From contig CAZZMB010000023.1 of NCBI GenBank assembly GCA_964655225.1, positions 1-36,049 of the forward strand: a DNA stretch of 36,049 nucleotides, in the 5' to 3' direction. Source of the DNA: JAFMKE01 sp964655225. Lineage in GTDB: Bacteria > Bacteroidota > Bacteroidia > Chitinophagales > UBA8649. Both the position numbers and the translations under genes were made by a program. The notes beneath the pieces were generated by a model that was not told the DNA's origin, ran no database searches, and was given only the letters and a program-made list of their open reading frames with translations. Positions 23,853 to 34,131 of the stretch are shown piece after piece. Positions within the stretch are counted from its first letter, which is position 1. Each line of letters starts with the position of its first letter.

Positions 23853-26255
23853 TTAATAAACAATCACTCTTTTGATAATTTCATTAATTTCAATAAAATA
23901 CACGCCAGCATTCCATGTGCTAACATCCATACTGATTTCATTTTCGAAAGAAGTTTGATAAACTTGCTGCCCCAAAGTATTTACTACGCTAAGCACAGCT
24001 TCTTTACCATTTTCAAAATTTATTGTAAGCCTGCTTTGAACTGGGTTTGGGTAGATGAACAACTGAGTTGATTCACTCCAATCACTAAGCCCGACAGCAC
24101 CCGTATCATTATTCCCCTTGTGGGTTGCGCTTTGAAAAACAAAATTTCCAGTTCCATTGGGAACTCTCGCATATGCGATATCATCAGACTGGGCAAGAAA
24201 TTCCATTTCATCTACAAGCTCATCGGCTGCATTGAATAAAATCAAGGCTTCTCCATCCCCATTAAGTTTAAAGTTGGCATGTAAACTACCTTGATTACCA
24301 TCCTCATCAGCCCAAATAATCACATATTGATCTGGTCCGATAGTCGTACCAGCTGGAATAGTAAATTTGGTGATATTAAACTGATTATCAGTTATACTCC
24401 ATCCATCCAAACTGATGCTATTGGTCGACTTATTGTAGAGCTCAATCCAATCATCATATTGCCCTGCTTCATCTGTAGCTCCGGTTTTATTCTTAGCTAT
24501 AATTTCATTAATCACCACTGATTGATCAGCAGCTTGAACTGATTTCACTTTATATACAAATATATTATGCTCTGCTCCTTTAGGCATGTAACTCGCCGTT
24601 TTTTGAGCATTGTTTGCAATAGCTTCTATGTAATACCTAACTGTTGTACCTGGAGCGAACCCCATAATGGATTCTCCATAAACACCATCTCCTGCAGCAC
24701 CATCATTATGCACACCGTCGTCGAACATTTCAATCTTTGCAAAGTTTCCTTCCAAGCCCGTGGCATAATATAACCATGCAGAAGAGATTCCCAAATTATG
24801 ATTAAGTTCAGCTTTAATATCTACGGCTTCCATACCGTTTGGATTTGCCCAAAGCACCCCGTTGGTTGCAAAGGAGGAGTTTGTAATCACTGGCCCCACT
24901 CGATTAAACTCATTATTATTATTCAAATAATTATATCGATCCGAAACAAAGTCTTTCAGCTCATCAACACCATTCACAAAGGCGTTGTAACTATATAATT
25001 TTTTTGGATCAGATTGAACTGCAGCATCTATAAAGGACGCATACTCTTCAATTTTTGCGTGCGCTATTGTTGGTTCAAATGTCTCTTCCACTAAAGTCCT
25101 TAAATGTGCCAAATAACGTTGTCTTAAACCCGGAATGGCAAACAATCTGTTCATCAAAGGGTAGTTTGCATTATTTTCATTGTGGAAAGGAGACCAGGTT
25201 ACTTTGTTTGGAGCCATAACTGAATTACCATCAAACTCCAAAGGAATCATTCTATTTGTACCGATATCAAAATACAATAGATAGTCCATTGTTCCTTTGT
25301 AAACATATCCATCATCATCAGTAAATAGAATTTCAGCGGCTAGAAACCAAAGTGCTCGATCAATATCCAATGTACTTGGTAAGTTAGCTTCCATATTAGC
25401 CAGCGAACCATTATCTAAAATAGAACATGTATTAATTAAGTCCGTCCATGGATTGGCCACAGTTGAACTTTTAAGGGTATAATTATCTTCATAGTCCCCT
25501 TGATTTGCTCCCAAGTAGTTTAATGCAGATAAACCAGACCCCCACTGGCCGCCACCGCCGCCACCAGGTCCTCCACCACCAGGTCCTCCACCACCGGGAC
25601 CACCGCCACCGCCGGGTCCTCCACCACCTGTTCCGAAAGAAGGACTGATTGCTCTCCACCTAGAACCTTCATCATTGGAAAACCACTCTCTAATAAACTC
25701 AGCATTTAACTGTTGAACATTTGGATAAATTCCCCAATCTTGGCCGTTTAAGGTTAATTGTATGTAGTTTGCTTTAGCAGCAGGAATATGATTTCGAATT
25801 GAATTTAGATAAAACACTTCTCTAATGAATGATTCATCTTGAAAGCAATTGTTAAAATTAAAGGTTTCGTAGCCATCTATGTCTTGGCCAGCAGTTACGA
25901 AATCCGTAGTAACGTTAAATGATTTTTTGTCACCATTCACATTATTATAGGATGTGTTTCCTTTGAAGCGAACGCCTATGCCAGAGTAGGTATCCCCCTT
26001 ATAGGTCAAAGAGGCCTCTAGTTCTGTTCCTGAAGCTTTATTTGCTGTAAGCGTATTCCAATAGTTAGGCTGAGTAAAAGTAAGTTCGACTGTTTCCAGT
26101 TCATCTTCTTCATAAAATCCGTTTGAATTATTTCCTCCAGTATAAATAATATGTTCAGATTCTTCATAATCCATTTCAGCGGGAAAGCCTTGAGCACTAA
26201 TTCCTAAAAACGAAAGTGCTAAAATGTTTAAAAGTGATAATTTGAATACATTCAT
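23853..26255 (-). CDS. Secreted CotH-kinase-domain protein with lamin-tail domain and T9SS sorting signal
   Basis: The 800-residue protein has a signal peptide ending at SAQG (about residue 21). A CotH kinase-like domain spans about 50-445: GVRFKGNTSYN (94-104), KKSFNVTTDF, the loop LFTDDDGYVYKG (310-321) and PLEFDGNS (338-345). It is interrupted by a Gly/Pro tract (208-237). A beta-domain (about 453-570) is followed by a lamin-tail domain (about 578-690, VINEIIAKN and DDWIELYNKS) and a type A T9SS sorting domain (about 733-800, IYPNPVQSRLTI to KRVIVY). CotH proteins are atypical protein kinases; the targets outside spores are mostly unknown. It is likely displayed at the surface. The gene stands alone and ends at the terminator at 23793-23829. 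Confidence 0.87.
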   Translation of the reverse strand: MNVFKLSLLNILALSFLGISAQGFPAEMDYEESEHIIYTGGNNSNGFYEEDELETVELTFTQPNYWNTLTANKASGTELEASLTYKGDTYSGIGVRFKGNTSYNNVNGDKKSFNVTTDFVTAGQDIDGYETFNFNNCFQDESFIREVFYLNSIRNHIPAAKANYIQLTLNGQDWGIYPNVQQLNAEFIREWFSNDEGSRWRAISPSFGTGGGGPGGGGGPGGGGPGGGGPGGGGGGQWGSGLSALNYLGANQGDYEDNYTLKSSTVANPWTDLINTCSILDNGSLANMEANLPSTLDIDRALWFLAAEILFTDDDGYVYKGTMDYLLYFDIGTNRMIPLEFDGNSVMAPNKVTWSPFHNENNANYPLMNRLFAIPGLRQRYLAHLRTLVEETFEPTIAHAKIEEYASFIDAAVQSDPKKLYSYNAFVNGVDELKDFVSDRYNYLNNNNEFNRVGPVITNSSFATNGVLWANPNGMEAVDIKAELNHNLGISSAWLYYATGLEGNFAKIEMFDDGVHNDGAAGDGVYGESIMGFAPGTTVRYYIEAIANNAQKTASYMPKGAEHNIFVYKVKSVQAADQSVVINEIIAKNKTGATDEAGQYDDWIELYNKSTNSISLDGWSITDNQFNITKFTIPAGTTIGPDQYVIIWADEDGNQGSLHANFKLNGDGEALILFNAADELVDEMEFLAQSDDIAYARVPNGTGNFVFQSATHKGNNDTGAVGLSDWSESTQLFIYPNPVQSRLTINFENGKEAVLSVVNTLGQQVYQTSFENEISMDVSTWNAGVYFIEINEIIKRVIVY
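25545..25634. repeat. Gly/Pro-coding minisatellite inside the CotH gene
   Basis: A GC-rich tract in an otherwise AT-rich gene encodes repeats of GGGGP/GGGGGP (residues 208-237). The 15-base unit resembles CCACCACCAGGTCCT on the plus strand, in three or four imperfect copies. It is a candidate for length variation by slippage in 3- or 15-base steps, which keeps the frame. Confidence 0.8.
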
Positions 26256-26444
26256 AAGTTTAGCTTGTTGTTTAAAAATAGTTAGACGAAAAATTTGAGT
26301 GAATCCTTCGCAATATCGCTAAATCCAATTTGAATTCAAAAAAAGGACAATGCTTCCGAAATTCACAGACAATATGCGATGATTCCCTCAAATATTATTG
26401 AGTCCTAAAACTATAAAGTTTAAAAAGAAGAAGAATTAACCTCA

Positions 26445-29400
26445 TTATTTGGTTTCAGTAGAATCTGATTTAGCCTCTTTAAGCTTAAACTCTTCCTTTT
26501 TAATTTTTAAATCTTTGACATTATCAAACTCGCGTTTAAATGATAAACCCACACCTGCCCGCGTTGTATTCGCTTGATTAAAATAATCATAATCCGTATT
26601 TGTGAATGCTTTGATTCGGAAACGCCTATTTTCAGTTAAAGCATATTCGATACTGGCATTCCCACCAAAATAGGTGGTACTTGAATTATCAACCCCCAAC
26701 TGGTTAGCTCCAAAATCTACGTTCCCACCAACGTTAACGGTTACTCTATCATTTAAAAAACGAGTAGTTAACGCAAGCTGCAACTCCCTTCTCAATGATA
26801 AATCTTCTATAGAGGTAAGGTTTGTGCGGTCTTGCTCATAATTTCGATAGTTGAAATTTAAGCTCACGTCATCCGATAAATACGAAATCCAATCATTAAA
26901 GTATCTTGTTAATTGATTAGAAACAAATTCACTTACCGTGTTAGCTGCATCACTAGCATTAATATTAAACCCTCCATTGGTAACCTGATCGATACTACTC
27001 AAAGGAGGTAGAAACTGATTAAGTACCAATAATCCGAAAACCTGTCTATTCATTTCATTCTCGTATTGCTTCAGTGTAAATATTTTTCTATCTACGTAAT
27101 TTCGCAGCGTCGGATTTAACTGCTCAATTGCTATATCAAAAGCAATGTCTGGGTTGTATAAGATTCCCGTTAATGAAAGTAGTAGTTTAACGGGCACCCT
27201 ATTCAAAGCTTCTCCCTTCAGTTGGTCATTCGTTGTTATGACCAAGAAATCCTCAATTAATTCTTTAGGCGCTGCCCTTAAATTATATACAGCATCAACA
27301 TCTACTCGCGTATCTTCAATCCTCCCTTGGAAATTTATATTACTATTTGGCTCAATCCTAAATCGCTTATTGATGATATTTTGTAGCGTAAATAAATACT
27401 CCCCATCACTTATCACATAAGAGCCATAGAACATTACATCCCCCTCTTTTGGAACATTAATTTTCACATTCCCCTCACCTTTTACCTCTAAGACATCACC
27501 CGTTGTTTGATCTAATATGATTTTGACCTTACAGTCATTATCCATATCTAAATCTAAATTTACGGTCACTCCTTTCACTTTTAACTCATCGTCCCGATTA
27601 ATTAAAAACTCGGTCTCTTCTTTCTTTTTTTCTATAAATGTGTAAAATTCATAGGTGCTTGCATCACCTGATTCTGATAGTGGTATTGAAATATCCGATT
27701 TCCCTTCACTCTCTCCTTTCACACTAATCAAGACATCATTGGTCAGCCCTTTAAAGGCAACACTGCCCTTTAAATAAGCAGTACCATAAAAATCTTGATT
27801 ATCTTCTAATGTGGTATTTAACCCCATTAACTTATCCGATACGACGTCGATATCAAGACCAAAATCTTTCAGGTTGGTATGATAAACTCTTCCTTCTCCA
27901 TAAGCTACGTTACCCTCCATATCTGTAATTTTTAGCTTATCGCCCAAATTAATCCCATTCTTATCAAACAAGACACGTTGATTTTTGATATTGTAGCTTG
28001 TCTGAAGAAAGGTAACTGTTGTGGTCACATCATTTATATCCAAATAACCGAGTAAATCAGGCTTGTTGCGAGGCCCCACCAGAGATAAGCTTCCCGATAC
28101 TGTTCCATCCGTATTGTCTATGTATAAGGGGATAAAGTCTTCAATCGAATAGATTGCAAAATTCTTAATGTCGAAATTTAAATCAAAGTCATTCTCTGTA
28201 ATTTCCTTTGCAAAAGAGTAGGTGCCATTAATATCAACTTCATTATCCTCTCCATAAAGATTCCCATTAAGTTTCACCTTTTTATTTGGCAAGTCCAATA
28301 TTGCGCTTGTATTTAGGTTTCCTATTTGATAATCATTAACTTTTATATTTTCCACCATTAAATCACCATAAAAACCCGGACTATCATCGGATAAATCTAC
28401 ACTCACTCTTCCATTGGCTATTCCATTTAAGTCGATGTCTTTTAAAGCCAAAAATTGGGTAAAGTCTTCAATAAAAATATTACTTAAGAAAACATCTGTT
28501 TTCTTTTCTTTAGCTCCTATCTCGAGATCAACAAGCAGTTCAGACATACCATTATATAACTTCAAATTCTTAGAACTAATACGGTCACCAATAAGTATTT
28601 CATTATCCTTATCTATCATCCAAAACTGATCATTTAAATAAATATTGGAAGGATTAAAATTTAAAGTAACTCCCTCGTCCTTGGTGATTAAATTTGCAAA
28701 TAATTGTAATGATGAATTTTCAGCTCCATCGGCAAACAGCTTGAGAATCAGTTCGTCTCGAGGGCCATTTACCAGAAACGAAAAATCTTTAATAAATAAG
28801 CTATCCTTCATATAGAATGAAGGAATGGATGAAATAACATCAAATGCACCATCATCAATATAAATGGTAGAGCTAACATCCAAGGCACTGAAATCCTTAT
28901 ATTGAACCACGGGTAGGTTAACTACCGCCAGCATGCTTTTGGTGTCCGTATTTATGTTCCCATCAATTCGACTTGGTCTTAAAATTTTCAAATCTGGAAC
29001 AAACAAACGAAGTAAATCCGGGTTATTTTTAATGTCTAGTTCAAACTTAATTAATTGTTCGCTTACGCTTCCCTCAAAATTAGGGACCAGAACGGATCTA
29101 AAAGTATTTGGAATTTCCCCAAATTCAAATTCACCTTGTACAGTTGCATCTATGTCATTGCTAAAGATTGAAAATTGCTTTTCTCCATTGCTTAAATGCC
29201 TACTAGATGCGTTTACATATCCGATATCGTAATTCTCCTTGGCTCCTTTAACGAAAAGGTCATTAATACTTACATCACCAATTACATCATTTATGCTTGA
29301 TGCAGAAAAATCTGAATTAATTTTTGCTGACACTATTAATTCCTCTTTCCAAAGATTTAAGGCTTTGAGATCAACTCTGTCTATATCCGCATCAAAATTA

Positions 29401-31208
29401 AAAACCGGAATTTCTTGAGTTGCATCAATCTGACCGTTAAAATTTAAGGCAATATTTTCATCATCAATGGACATTTGTCCATTAAAGAAATTGTCTTTAA
29501 CTCGGCCATCGACCAATACATTTTCATAGGAATACCCTTTTATCTCAATTTGCTCTACTACCGCAGAAACCTCAATGTCAAGTGTTTTTAGCTTCAACCC
29601 TTTTCCTTTTCCACTTCCTTTTAAACTAATTTCTCCTAAGGTCTCCTCAATACCAAAATATTTCCCTAGACTAAATTGTTGCAAATCAAAGGTACCTGAG
29701 TATGAAGCGTTTTGATTATTATCAAGCTTGAAGTTCAAATCCGTATTGATAGAACCCAATTCCGATTTCAAATACCCCTGGGTTACAAAGTCATTTATAA
29801 ATCCATCAAATTTACCTTTAAAGAAAAGTCTTCGAAGTTTATCAATATTTTTTGGCAAAGGTAGCCCTGGATATATACCAAGAATATCGCGGTAATCAGT
29901 TATCAACCTATCTACTTTACCGCTTATAAAAGTTTGCTTAATATCGGGCAAACCATTCATTGAAAAACTCCCCTCAAACAAGCTGTATTTTCCCGATCGG
30001 ATCTTCAAATTTTTGGAATTAAAGCTGCTAATTTTACCATAGATATTACCTTCAATATTTATAGGGTAATTAAATTTATGAAAAGCCGGGTCAACAAAAT
30101 AAGCGAGATCTTTCGAATGTATCAGACTCGGTTCCATTTGGATATCAAAACGAACATCCTCGATAAAATTTTTAAAACGATCTAATCCCGAATATCGGAA
30201 TACCACATCAGACTCTACATGACTATTGTCCGTATTAAGGTTTAGATCACGGAATTCTAAGGCCTCATTATTGATGATCAATTTTTGCTGAAGATTTGAC
30301 AAGCTAAAACCACTTTTCTCATCAAACGACAGCGCATGAATATTACTATACAGACTATCTCCAGCGATTAAAAGACTATTAGAATGCAGATTAATTTCAC
30401 TCAAAGCAAGATGTTTGGAGTCGATTCGATTTGAAATCAATGCGCTATCGCCATCCATATCCATGGTAAACTGACCATGATTAATATTAAGTGTATTGTT
30501 GTTAAGATTAAATGGCAAGCTAAACAGCATAGGCTGATCTATCTTGACAAAATTGGGGTTTGAGGGTAATTTTTGATAATGAACTGAAGGGCAATTAATA
30601 TCCAATCGTTCCAAATCAAAATTCATGTTCCCAAACTTCATATAATTGAAGGAGGCAAGGGTTTCATCTACCGAGGCTATCAAGGTATTCCCCGCAAAAT
30701 AATCAAGATAATAAACCCGGATATCTTTCAATAAAACATTATCCATGCTTATGTCCCAGGGATCAGATGTTTTATCATTTCGTAGCTTTGAACTTGCCTG
30801 AGGCAAATGTATAGCATCAATATTGAACAAAGAATCATTATAAGGTCTCTCGATGTTAAGATAAAAACTACTTACCTCAACCTGATCAAGATTAATGGTT
30901 TTTTGCATCAATGAAAAGTAACTAAGTTTTGCATGAACACCTTCTATGTAGGCCAAGGTATCGGCATTTAAGTCCTCAACATATATATTCTCAATATTAA
31001 CCGTATTAAAAAAATCAATTTCTAAATGTCCAATATCTACAGGTAATCCAAGCTGTTTACTTAATTGTTTTGTAGTAATCTTTGCTATCCACGTTTGAAT
31101 TTTAGGAGACCTTAGTCCAAAATATAAGCTTGTTAGCAAAAATACTATTAGGAACAATAGTATTAGTGCTATTTTTGTGAAGGATTTTAAAATTTTCTTT
31201 AGTTTCAC
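26445..31208 (-). CDS. tamB: TamB-family translocation and assembly protein (DUF490/AsmA-like)
   Basis: The 1587-residue protein has one N-terminal membrane anchor (about 12-30), a very long run of short beta-strands of the AsmA/TamB bridge type, and a C-terminal TamB domain (about 1200-1560: MFYGSYVISDGEYLFTLQ, INFQGRIEDTRVDVDAVYNL, LRNYVDRKIFTLKQYENEM). It should span the periplasm between inner and outer membranes. Family members take part in outer-membrane protein assembly and phospholipid transport to the outer membrane. Divergence from tsaD with a 36-base gap is common in Bacteroidota, from memory. A consensus -7 element is at 31229-31236. Confidence 0.92.
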   Translation of the reverse strand: MKLKKILKSFTKIALILLFLIVFLLTSLYFGLRSPKIQTWIAKITTKQLSKQLGLPVDIGHLEIDFFNTVNIENIYVEDLNADTLAYIEGVHAKLSYFSLMQKTINLDQVEVSSFYLNIERPYNDSLFNIDAIHLPQASSKLRNDKTSDPWDISMDNVLLKDIRVYYLDYFAGNTLIASVDETLASFNYMKFGNMNFDLERLDINCPSVHYQKLPSNPNFVKIDQPMLFSLPFNLNNNTLNINHGQFTMDMDGDSALISNRIDSKHLALSEINLHSNSLLIAGDSLYSNIHALSFDEKSGFSLSNLQQKLIINNEALEFRDLNLNTDNSHVESDVVFRYSGLDRFKNFIEDVRFDIQMEPSLIHSKDLAYFVDPAFHKFNYPINIEGNIYGKISSFNSKNLKIRSGKYSLFEGSFSMNGLPDIKQTFISGKVDRLITDYRDILGIYPGLPLPKNIDKLRRLFFKGKFDGFINDFVTQGYLKSELGSINTDLNFKLDNNQNASYSGTFDLQQFSLGKYFGIEETLGEISLKGSGKGKGLKLKTLDIEVSAVVEQIEIKGYSYENVLVDGRVKDNFFNGQMSIDDENIALNFNGQIDATQEIPVFNFDADIDRVDLKALNLWKEELIVSAKINSDFSASSINDVIGDVSINDLFVKGAKENYDIGYVNASSRHLSNGEKQFSIFSNDIDATVQGEFEFGEIPNTFRSVLVPNFEGSVSEQLIKFELDIKNNPDLLRLFVPDLKILRPSRIDGNINTDTKSMLAVVNLPVVQYKDFSALDVSSTIYIDDGAFDVISSIPSFYMKDSLFIKDFSFLVNGPRDELILKLFADGAENSSLQLFANLITKDEGVTLNFNPSNIYLNDQFWMIDKDNEILIGDRISSKNLKLYNGMSELLVDLEIGAKEKKTDVFLSNIFIEDFTQFLALKDIDLNGIANGRVSVDLSDDSPGFYGDLMVENIKVNDYQIGNLNTSAILDLPNKKVKLNGNLYGEDNEVDINGTYSFAKEITENDFDLNFDIKNFAIYSIEDFIPLYIDNTDGTVSGSLSLVGPRNKPDLLGYLDINDVTTTVTFLQTSYNIKNQRVLFDKNGINLGDKLKITDMEGNVAYGEGRVYHTNLKDFGLDIDVVSDKLMGLNTTLEDNQDFYGTAYLKGSVAFKGLTNDVLISVKGESEGKSDISIPLSESGDASTYEFYTFIEKKKEETEFLINRDDELKVKGVTVNLDLDMDNDCKVKIILDQTTGDVLEVKGEGNVKINVPKEGDVMFYGSYVISDGEYLFTLQNIINKRFRIEPNSNINFQGRIEDTRVDVDAVYNLRAAPKELIEDFLVITTNDQLKGEALNRVPVKLLLSLTGILYNPDIAFDIAIEQLNPTLRNYVDRKIFTLKQYENEMNRQVFGLLVLNQFLPPLSSIDQVTNGGFNINASDAANTVSEFVSNQLTRYFNDWISYLSDDVSLNFNYRNYEQDRTNLTSIEDLSLRRELQLALTTRFLNDRVTVNVGGNVDFGANQLGVDNSSTTYFGGNASIEYALTENRRFRIKAFTNTDYDYFNQANTTRAGVGLSFKREFDNVKDLKIKKEEFKLKEAKSDSTETK

Positions 31209-31228
31209 TGAGCTTATTTATGAGTTAC

Positions 31229-31236
31229 AAATATAA
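31229..31236 (-). promoter_or_regulatory. Predicted -7 element of tamB (TATATTTG)
   Basis: Exact TAnnTTTG match on the minus strand, 20 bases upstream of the tamB ATG. It lies in the 36-base divergent spacer, so the upstream part of this promoter would extend into tsaD. Confidence 0.35.
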
Positions 31237-31244
31237 GTATAAAC

Positions 31245-32258
31245 ATGGAAGGAGATAACATTTGTATACTTGCCATTGAATCATCCTGCGATGACACCTC
31301 TGCCGCTGTTATTAAAGACGGCAAAGTACTTGCCAATATTATAGTTAGTCAAGCTATACATGCAGAATGGGGTGGAATTGTACCTGAATTAGCTTCCCGT
31401 GCCCACCACCAAAATATCATTCCCGTAGTAGATAAAGCATTAAAAGATTCACATGTTAAAAAAGATGAATTAAATGCAATTGCTTATACGGGAGGACCAG
31501 GATTAATGGGCTCACTGATGGTAGGAGGAAGTTTCGCCAAGGCGATGGCTCTTTCTTTGGGTATTCAGACTATTTCAGTCCATCATATGAAAGCACATAT
31601 ACTAGCACATTTTATTGATGAGCCCAAACCACAATTTCCTTTCTTATGTTTAACTGTTTCGGGCGGGCATACCCAAATCGTTTTGGTTCGCGACTATCTG
31701 GATATGGAAGTTGTTGGAAGTACTATTGATGATGCTGCGGGAGAAGCATTTGATAAGTGTGCGAAAATATTTGGCTTAACTTATCCTGGAGGCCCACTCA
31801 TTGATAAGTATGCTAAAAATGGAAATCCTCAAGCTTTTAAATTTACGAAGCCTAAAGTAGATGAACTCTCATTTAGTTTCAGTGGATTAAAAACTGCAGT
31901 GCTTTACTTTGTGCAAAAACAACAACAACTAAACCCTGATTTTGTAGAGCAAAACCTAGCAGATTTATGTGCTTCCCTACAGCTTACTATTGTAGATATT
32001 TTGATTGGAAAATTACTTACTGCTTCAGATAAATTTAAGATAAAGGAACTGGCAATTGCTGGAGGAGTATCTGCAAATAGTCTTTTAAGAAAGAAGTTAG
32101 ACGAGCTCGAAAAGAAAGGATATAGCACCTTCATCCCAGACTTTCAATATTGCCTTGATAATGCAGGAATGGTTGCAATGACCGCTTATTTTCAATATTT
32201 GAAAAAAGATTTTGCCTCCTTGGACTTCGAATCCAAGGCAAGATGGCCAATAGATTAA
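31245..32258 (+). CDS. tsaD: tRNA N6-adenosine threonylcarbamoyltransferase TsaD
   Basis: The 337-residue ASKHA-fold protein is of normal family length. It has AIESSCDDTSAA (10-21), the metal-binding HxxxH in SVHHMKAHIL (His114, His118), VSGGHTQIV (138-146), YTGGPGLMGSL (81-91) and GGVSANSLLR near the C-terminus. With TsaB, TsaE and TsaC products it makes the t6A37 modification of tRNAs reading ANN codons, an essential housekeeping step in the cytoplasm. It is divergent from tamB. Confidence 0.97.
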   Translation: MEGDNICILAIESSCDDTSAAVIKDGKVLANIIVSQAIHAEWGGIVPELASRAHHQNIIPVVDKALKDSHVKKDELNAIAYTGGPGLMGSLMVGGSFAKAMALSLGIQTISVHHMKAHILAHFIDEPKPQFPFLCLTVSGGHTQIVLVRDYLDMEVVGSTIDDAAGEAFDKCAKIFGLTYPGGPLIDKYAKNGNPQAFKFTKPKVDELSFSFSGLKTAVLYFVQKQQQLNPDFVEQNLADLCASLQLTIVDILIGKLLTASDKFKIKELAIAGGVSANSLLRKKLDELEKKGYSTFIPDFQYCLDNAGMVAMTAYFQYLKKDFASLDFESKARWPID

Positions 32259-32305
32259 GAATTGGCCTATTATTTAATTACTGTTATAACACTTATATTT
32301 AAGGC

Positions 32306-33022
32306 ATGAAAAAAATATTATTTCTTCTCTTCTTTGCACCCATACTTTTGAAAGCCCAAAGTGAAAAAGCATTAGAGTTATATGGCGAAGGTGTCAAAAA
32401 ATTTTATAACGAAGAATATGAGCCAGCATTAGAATTTTTCAATCAATCCTTAGCATTAGATCCCAATTTTCAAATTGCAGCTATGAATCGTGGTCAAACC
32501 CACATGAAGCTTGGAAAATTGGATGATGCTATAATAGATTTCAATACCGTTCTTGGTCTAGATAGTAATTATGTGGATGCATATAAGGAATTGGCTATAT
32601 GCTACATTAATACTAATCAATATATTAAGGCGATAGCAGATTTGTATTTATTGATTGCCTTCAATCCCAATATAAAGGCGCCATTCAAACAGTTAGGTTT
32701 GTGTTATTATTACACGAGAAAGTATAAGTTGGCAGAAGAAGCATATGGCATTTATTTGGATGGGAATGAAAGCGACATAGAAGCTTGGTTTCAAAAAGGT
32801 TTATGCAGTTATTACTATGCGGACTATGAAACCGCAATTACTGATTTTTCAGCAGTACTAGATTTGGATAATATGTACAGCACAGCAATTGAGTGGAGAG
32901 GTAAATCTTACCAAAAAGGAAACTACATTGAAAAAGCCTGTTCAGACTGGAGCCTATCAAAGGAACAAGGTTTAAAAACAAGCCAAGACTACTTAGATAA
33001 GTATTGCATAAAAAGAAATTAG
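32306..33022 (+). CDS. Secreted tetratricopeptide-repeat protein
   Basis: The 238-residue protein has a signal peptide (cleavage near KAQ, residue 18) and about five TPR units covering 20-215, for example EKALELYGEGVKKFYNEEYE, AAMNRGQTHMKLGKLDDAI, AYKELAICYINTNQYIKAI and AWFQKGLCSYYYADYETAI. TPRs mediate protein contacts; the periplasmic partner is unknown. A near-consensus -7 element (TATATTTA, 32294-32301) precedes the ATG but is too close for a normal leader. Its stop codon overlaps the convergent PabA/TrpG stop by four bases. Confidence 0.82.
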   Translation: MKKILFLLFFAPILLKAQSEKALELYGEGVKKFYNEEYEPALEFFNQSLALDPNFQIAAMNRGQTHMKLGKLDDAIIDFNTVLGLDSNYVDAYKELAICYINTNQYIKAIADLYLLIAFNPNIKAPFKQLGLCYYYTRKYKLAEEAYGIYLDGNESDIEAWFQKGLCSYYYADYETAITDFSAVLDLDNMYSTAIEWRGKSYQKGNYIEKACSDWSLSKEQGLKTSQDYLDKYCIKRN

Positions 33023-33591
33023 CTTTGGTTTATATTGCTGAACCAGTTCTTTAGAATTTGAAATCCCTCCGAGGTAAGGATAGACTCAGGATGAAATTGT
33101 ACGCCAGCTATTGGCAATGTCTCATGTTCAAACGCCATAGATTCATCCTCAGTGGTTTTTGCAGTAACGTTTAGTGGTGCACAGATATTTTTTAAAACTA
33201 AAGAGTGGTAGCGCATTACAGATATAGGTGAAGACATTTTTTGAAATAGAATAGAGCCTTCTAAAAATATAATCTCAGAAGTTTTACCGTGCATTGGCTT
33301 TATTCCTTTATCTAATTTTGCTCCAAAAAACTCACCAATTGCTTGATAACCCAAGCAAATTCCCAATATAGGCTTATCCCGATGTAATCTCTCAATCAAC
33401 TCAAGACAAATGCCTGCATTTTTAGGAATACCCGGTCCGGGTGAAACTACTAGAGCACTAAAGTCCATCGCAAGAATTTCATCAACAGCGTATTGATCAT
33501 TTCTTATAACCATACAAGAATAACCCAACTGAAGAATATAATCATAAAGATTGTATGTAAAGGAATCGTAATTATCTATGAGCAGGATCAC
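33019..33591 (-). CDS. Anthranilate/aminodeoxychorismate synthase glutaminase subunit (TrpG/PabA)
   Basis: This 190-residue class I glutamine amidotransferase has the catalytic triad Cys79 (ILGICLGYQ), His167 and Glu169 (VQFHPESILT), with LIDNYDSFTYNL at the N-terminus and VVSPGPGIP (48-56). It hydrolyses glutamine to supply ammonia to TrpE or PabB. Neither partner gene is nearby; in many Bacteroidota one glutaminase may serve both tryptophan and folate synthesis, so TrpG versus PabA is left open. It is the last gene of the DivIC-to-CvpA operon, six bases after CvpA. Confidence 0.92.
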   Translation of the reverse strand: MILLIDNYDSFTYNLYDYILQLGYSCMVIRNDQYAVDEILAMDFSALVVSPGPGIPKNAGICLELIERLHRDKPILGICLGYQAIGEFFGAKLDKGIKPMHGKTSEIIFLEGSILFQKMSSPISVMRYHSLVLKNICAPLNVTAKTTEDESMAFEHETLPIAGVQFHPESILTSEGFQILKNWFSNINQS

Positions 33592-33597
33592 GATGGC

Positions 33598-34131
33598 TTA
33601 ATTTGAAGAGGCAGCCTCTTGTACGGTCTTATTTAGTAGATCAAATGACTCTTTGAAATAAGGAATTAAAGCGTCAAACATCGATAAACCCTTTGGTCCG
33701 AGTGGCATGATATAATTGTAAGTAGTCGATGAATATTTTAGATTATCAGTAAGGATACCTGTTCCATCCAGAAAAAAGATTAACATGCCAAACAACATCG
33801 CAGCTATAACACTCCATACAAGTCCACCTAATATCTTGTTGACAAAATTTAGCATGATTACTCTTAAAACCTTTTCAGTAATATAGGCGACCAATTTTAT
33901 AGCGGCAATAACCGCGAATAGGACTAAAATAAATGAGAGTACAGGCATAAGAACACTGGGTACATTAAAATTTTTAAATAACCAAACCGCTACTAAAGTG
34001 GAAAAATTCATGGCAATAATAAAGCCTAATACAATGGCAACAAAACTTAATAAAGAATAGATAATACCCTTGGAATATCCATTGTAAAATGCGCCAACTA
34101 AAACCAAACCTAATAAAACATCCAATATCAT
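33598..34131 (-). CDS. CvpA family inner-membrane protein
   Basis: The 177-residue protein has four membrane segments (about 2-20, 25-50, 60-85, 100-125) and the CvpA/DUF family opening LDVLLGLVLVGAFYNGYSKGIIYSLLS-like pattern, with G-x-x-x-G near residues 18-23 and a conserved GG-W segment at 102-106. CvpA proteins are linked to colicin V production and cell-envelope resistance in other bacteria, without a fixed biochemical role. Its ATG overlaps the yqeY stop as ATGA, so it is translationally coupled. Confidence 0.82.
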   Translation of the reverse strand: MILDVLLGLVLVGAFYNGYSKGIIYSLLSFVAIVLGFIIAMNFSTLVAVWLFKNFNVPSVLMPVLSFILVLFAVIAAIKLVAYITEKVLRVIMLNFVNKILGGLVWSVIAAMLFGMLIFFLDGTGILTDNLKYSSTTYNYIMPLGPKGLSMFDALIPYFKESFDLLNKTVQEAASSN

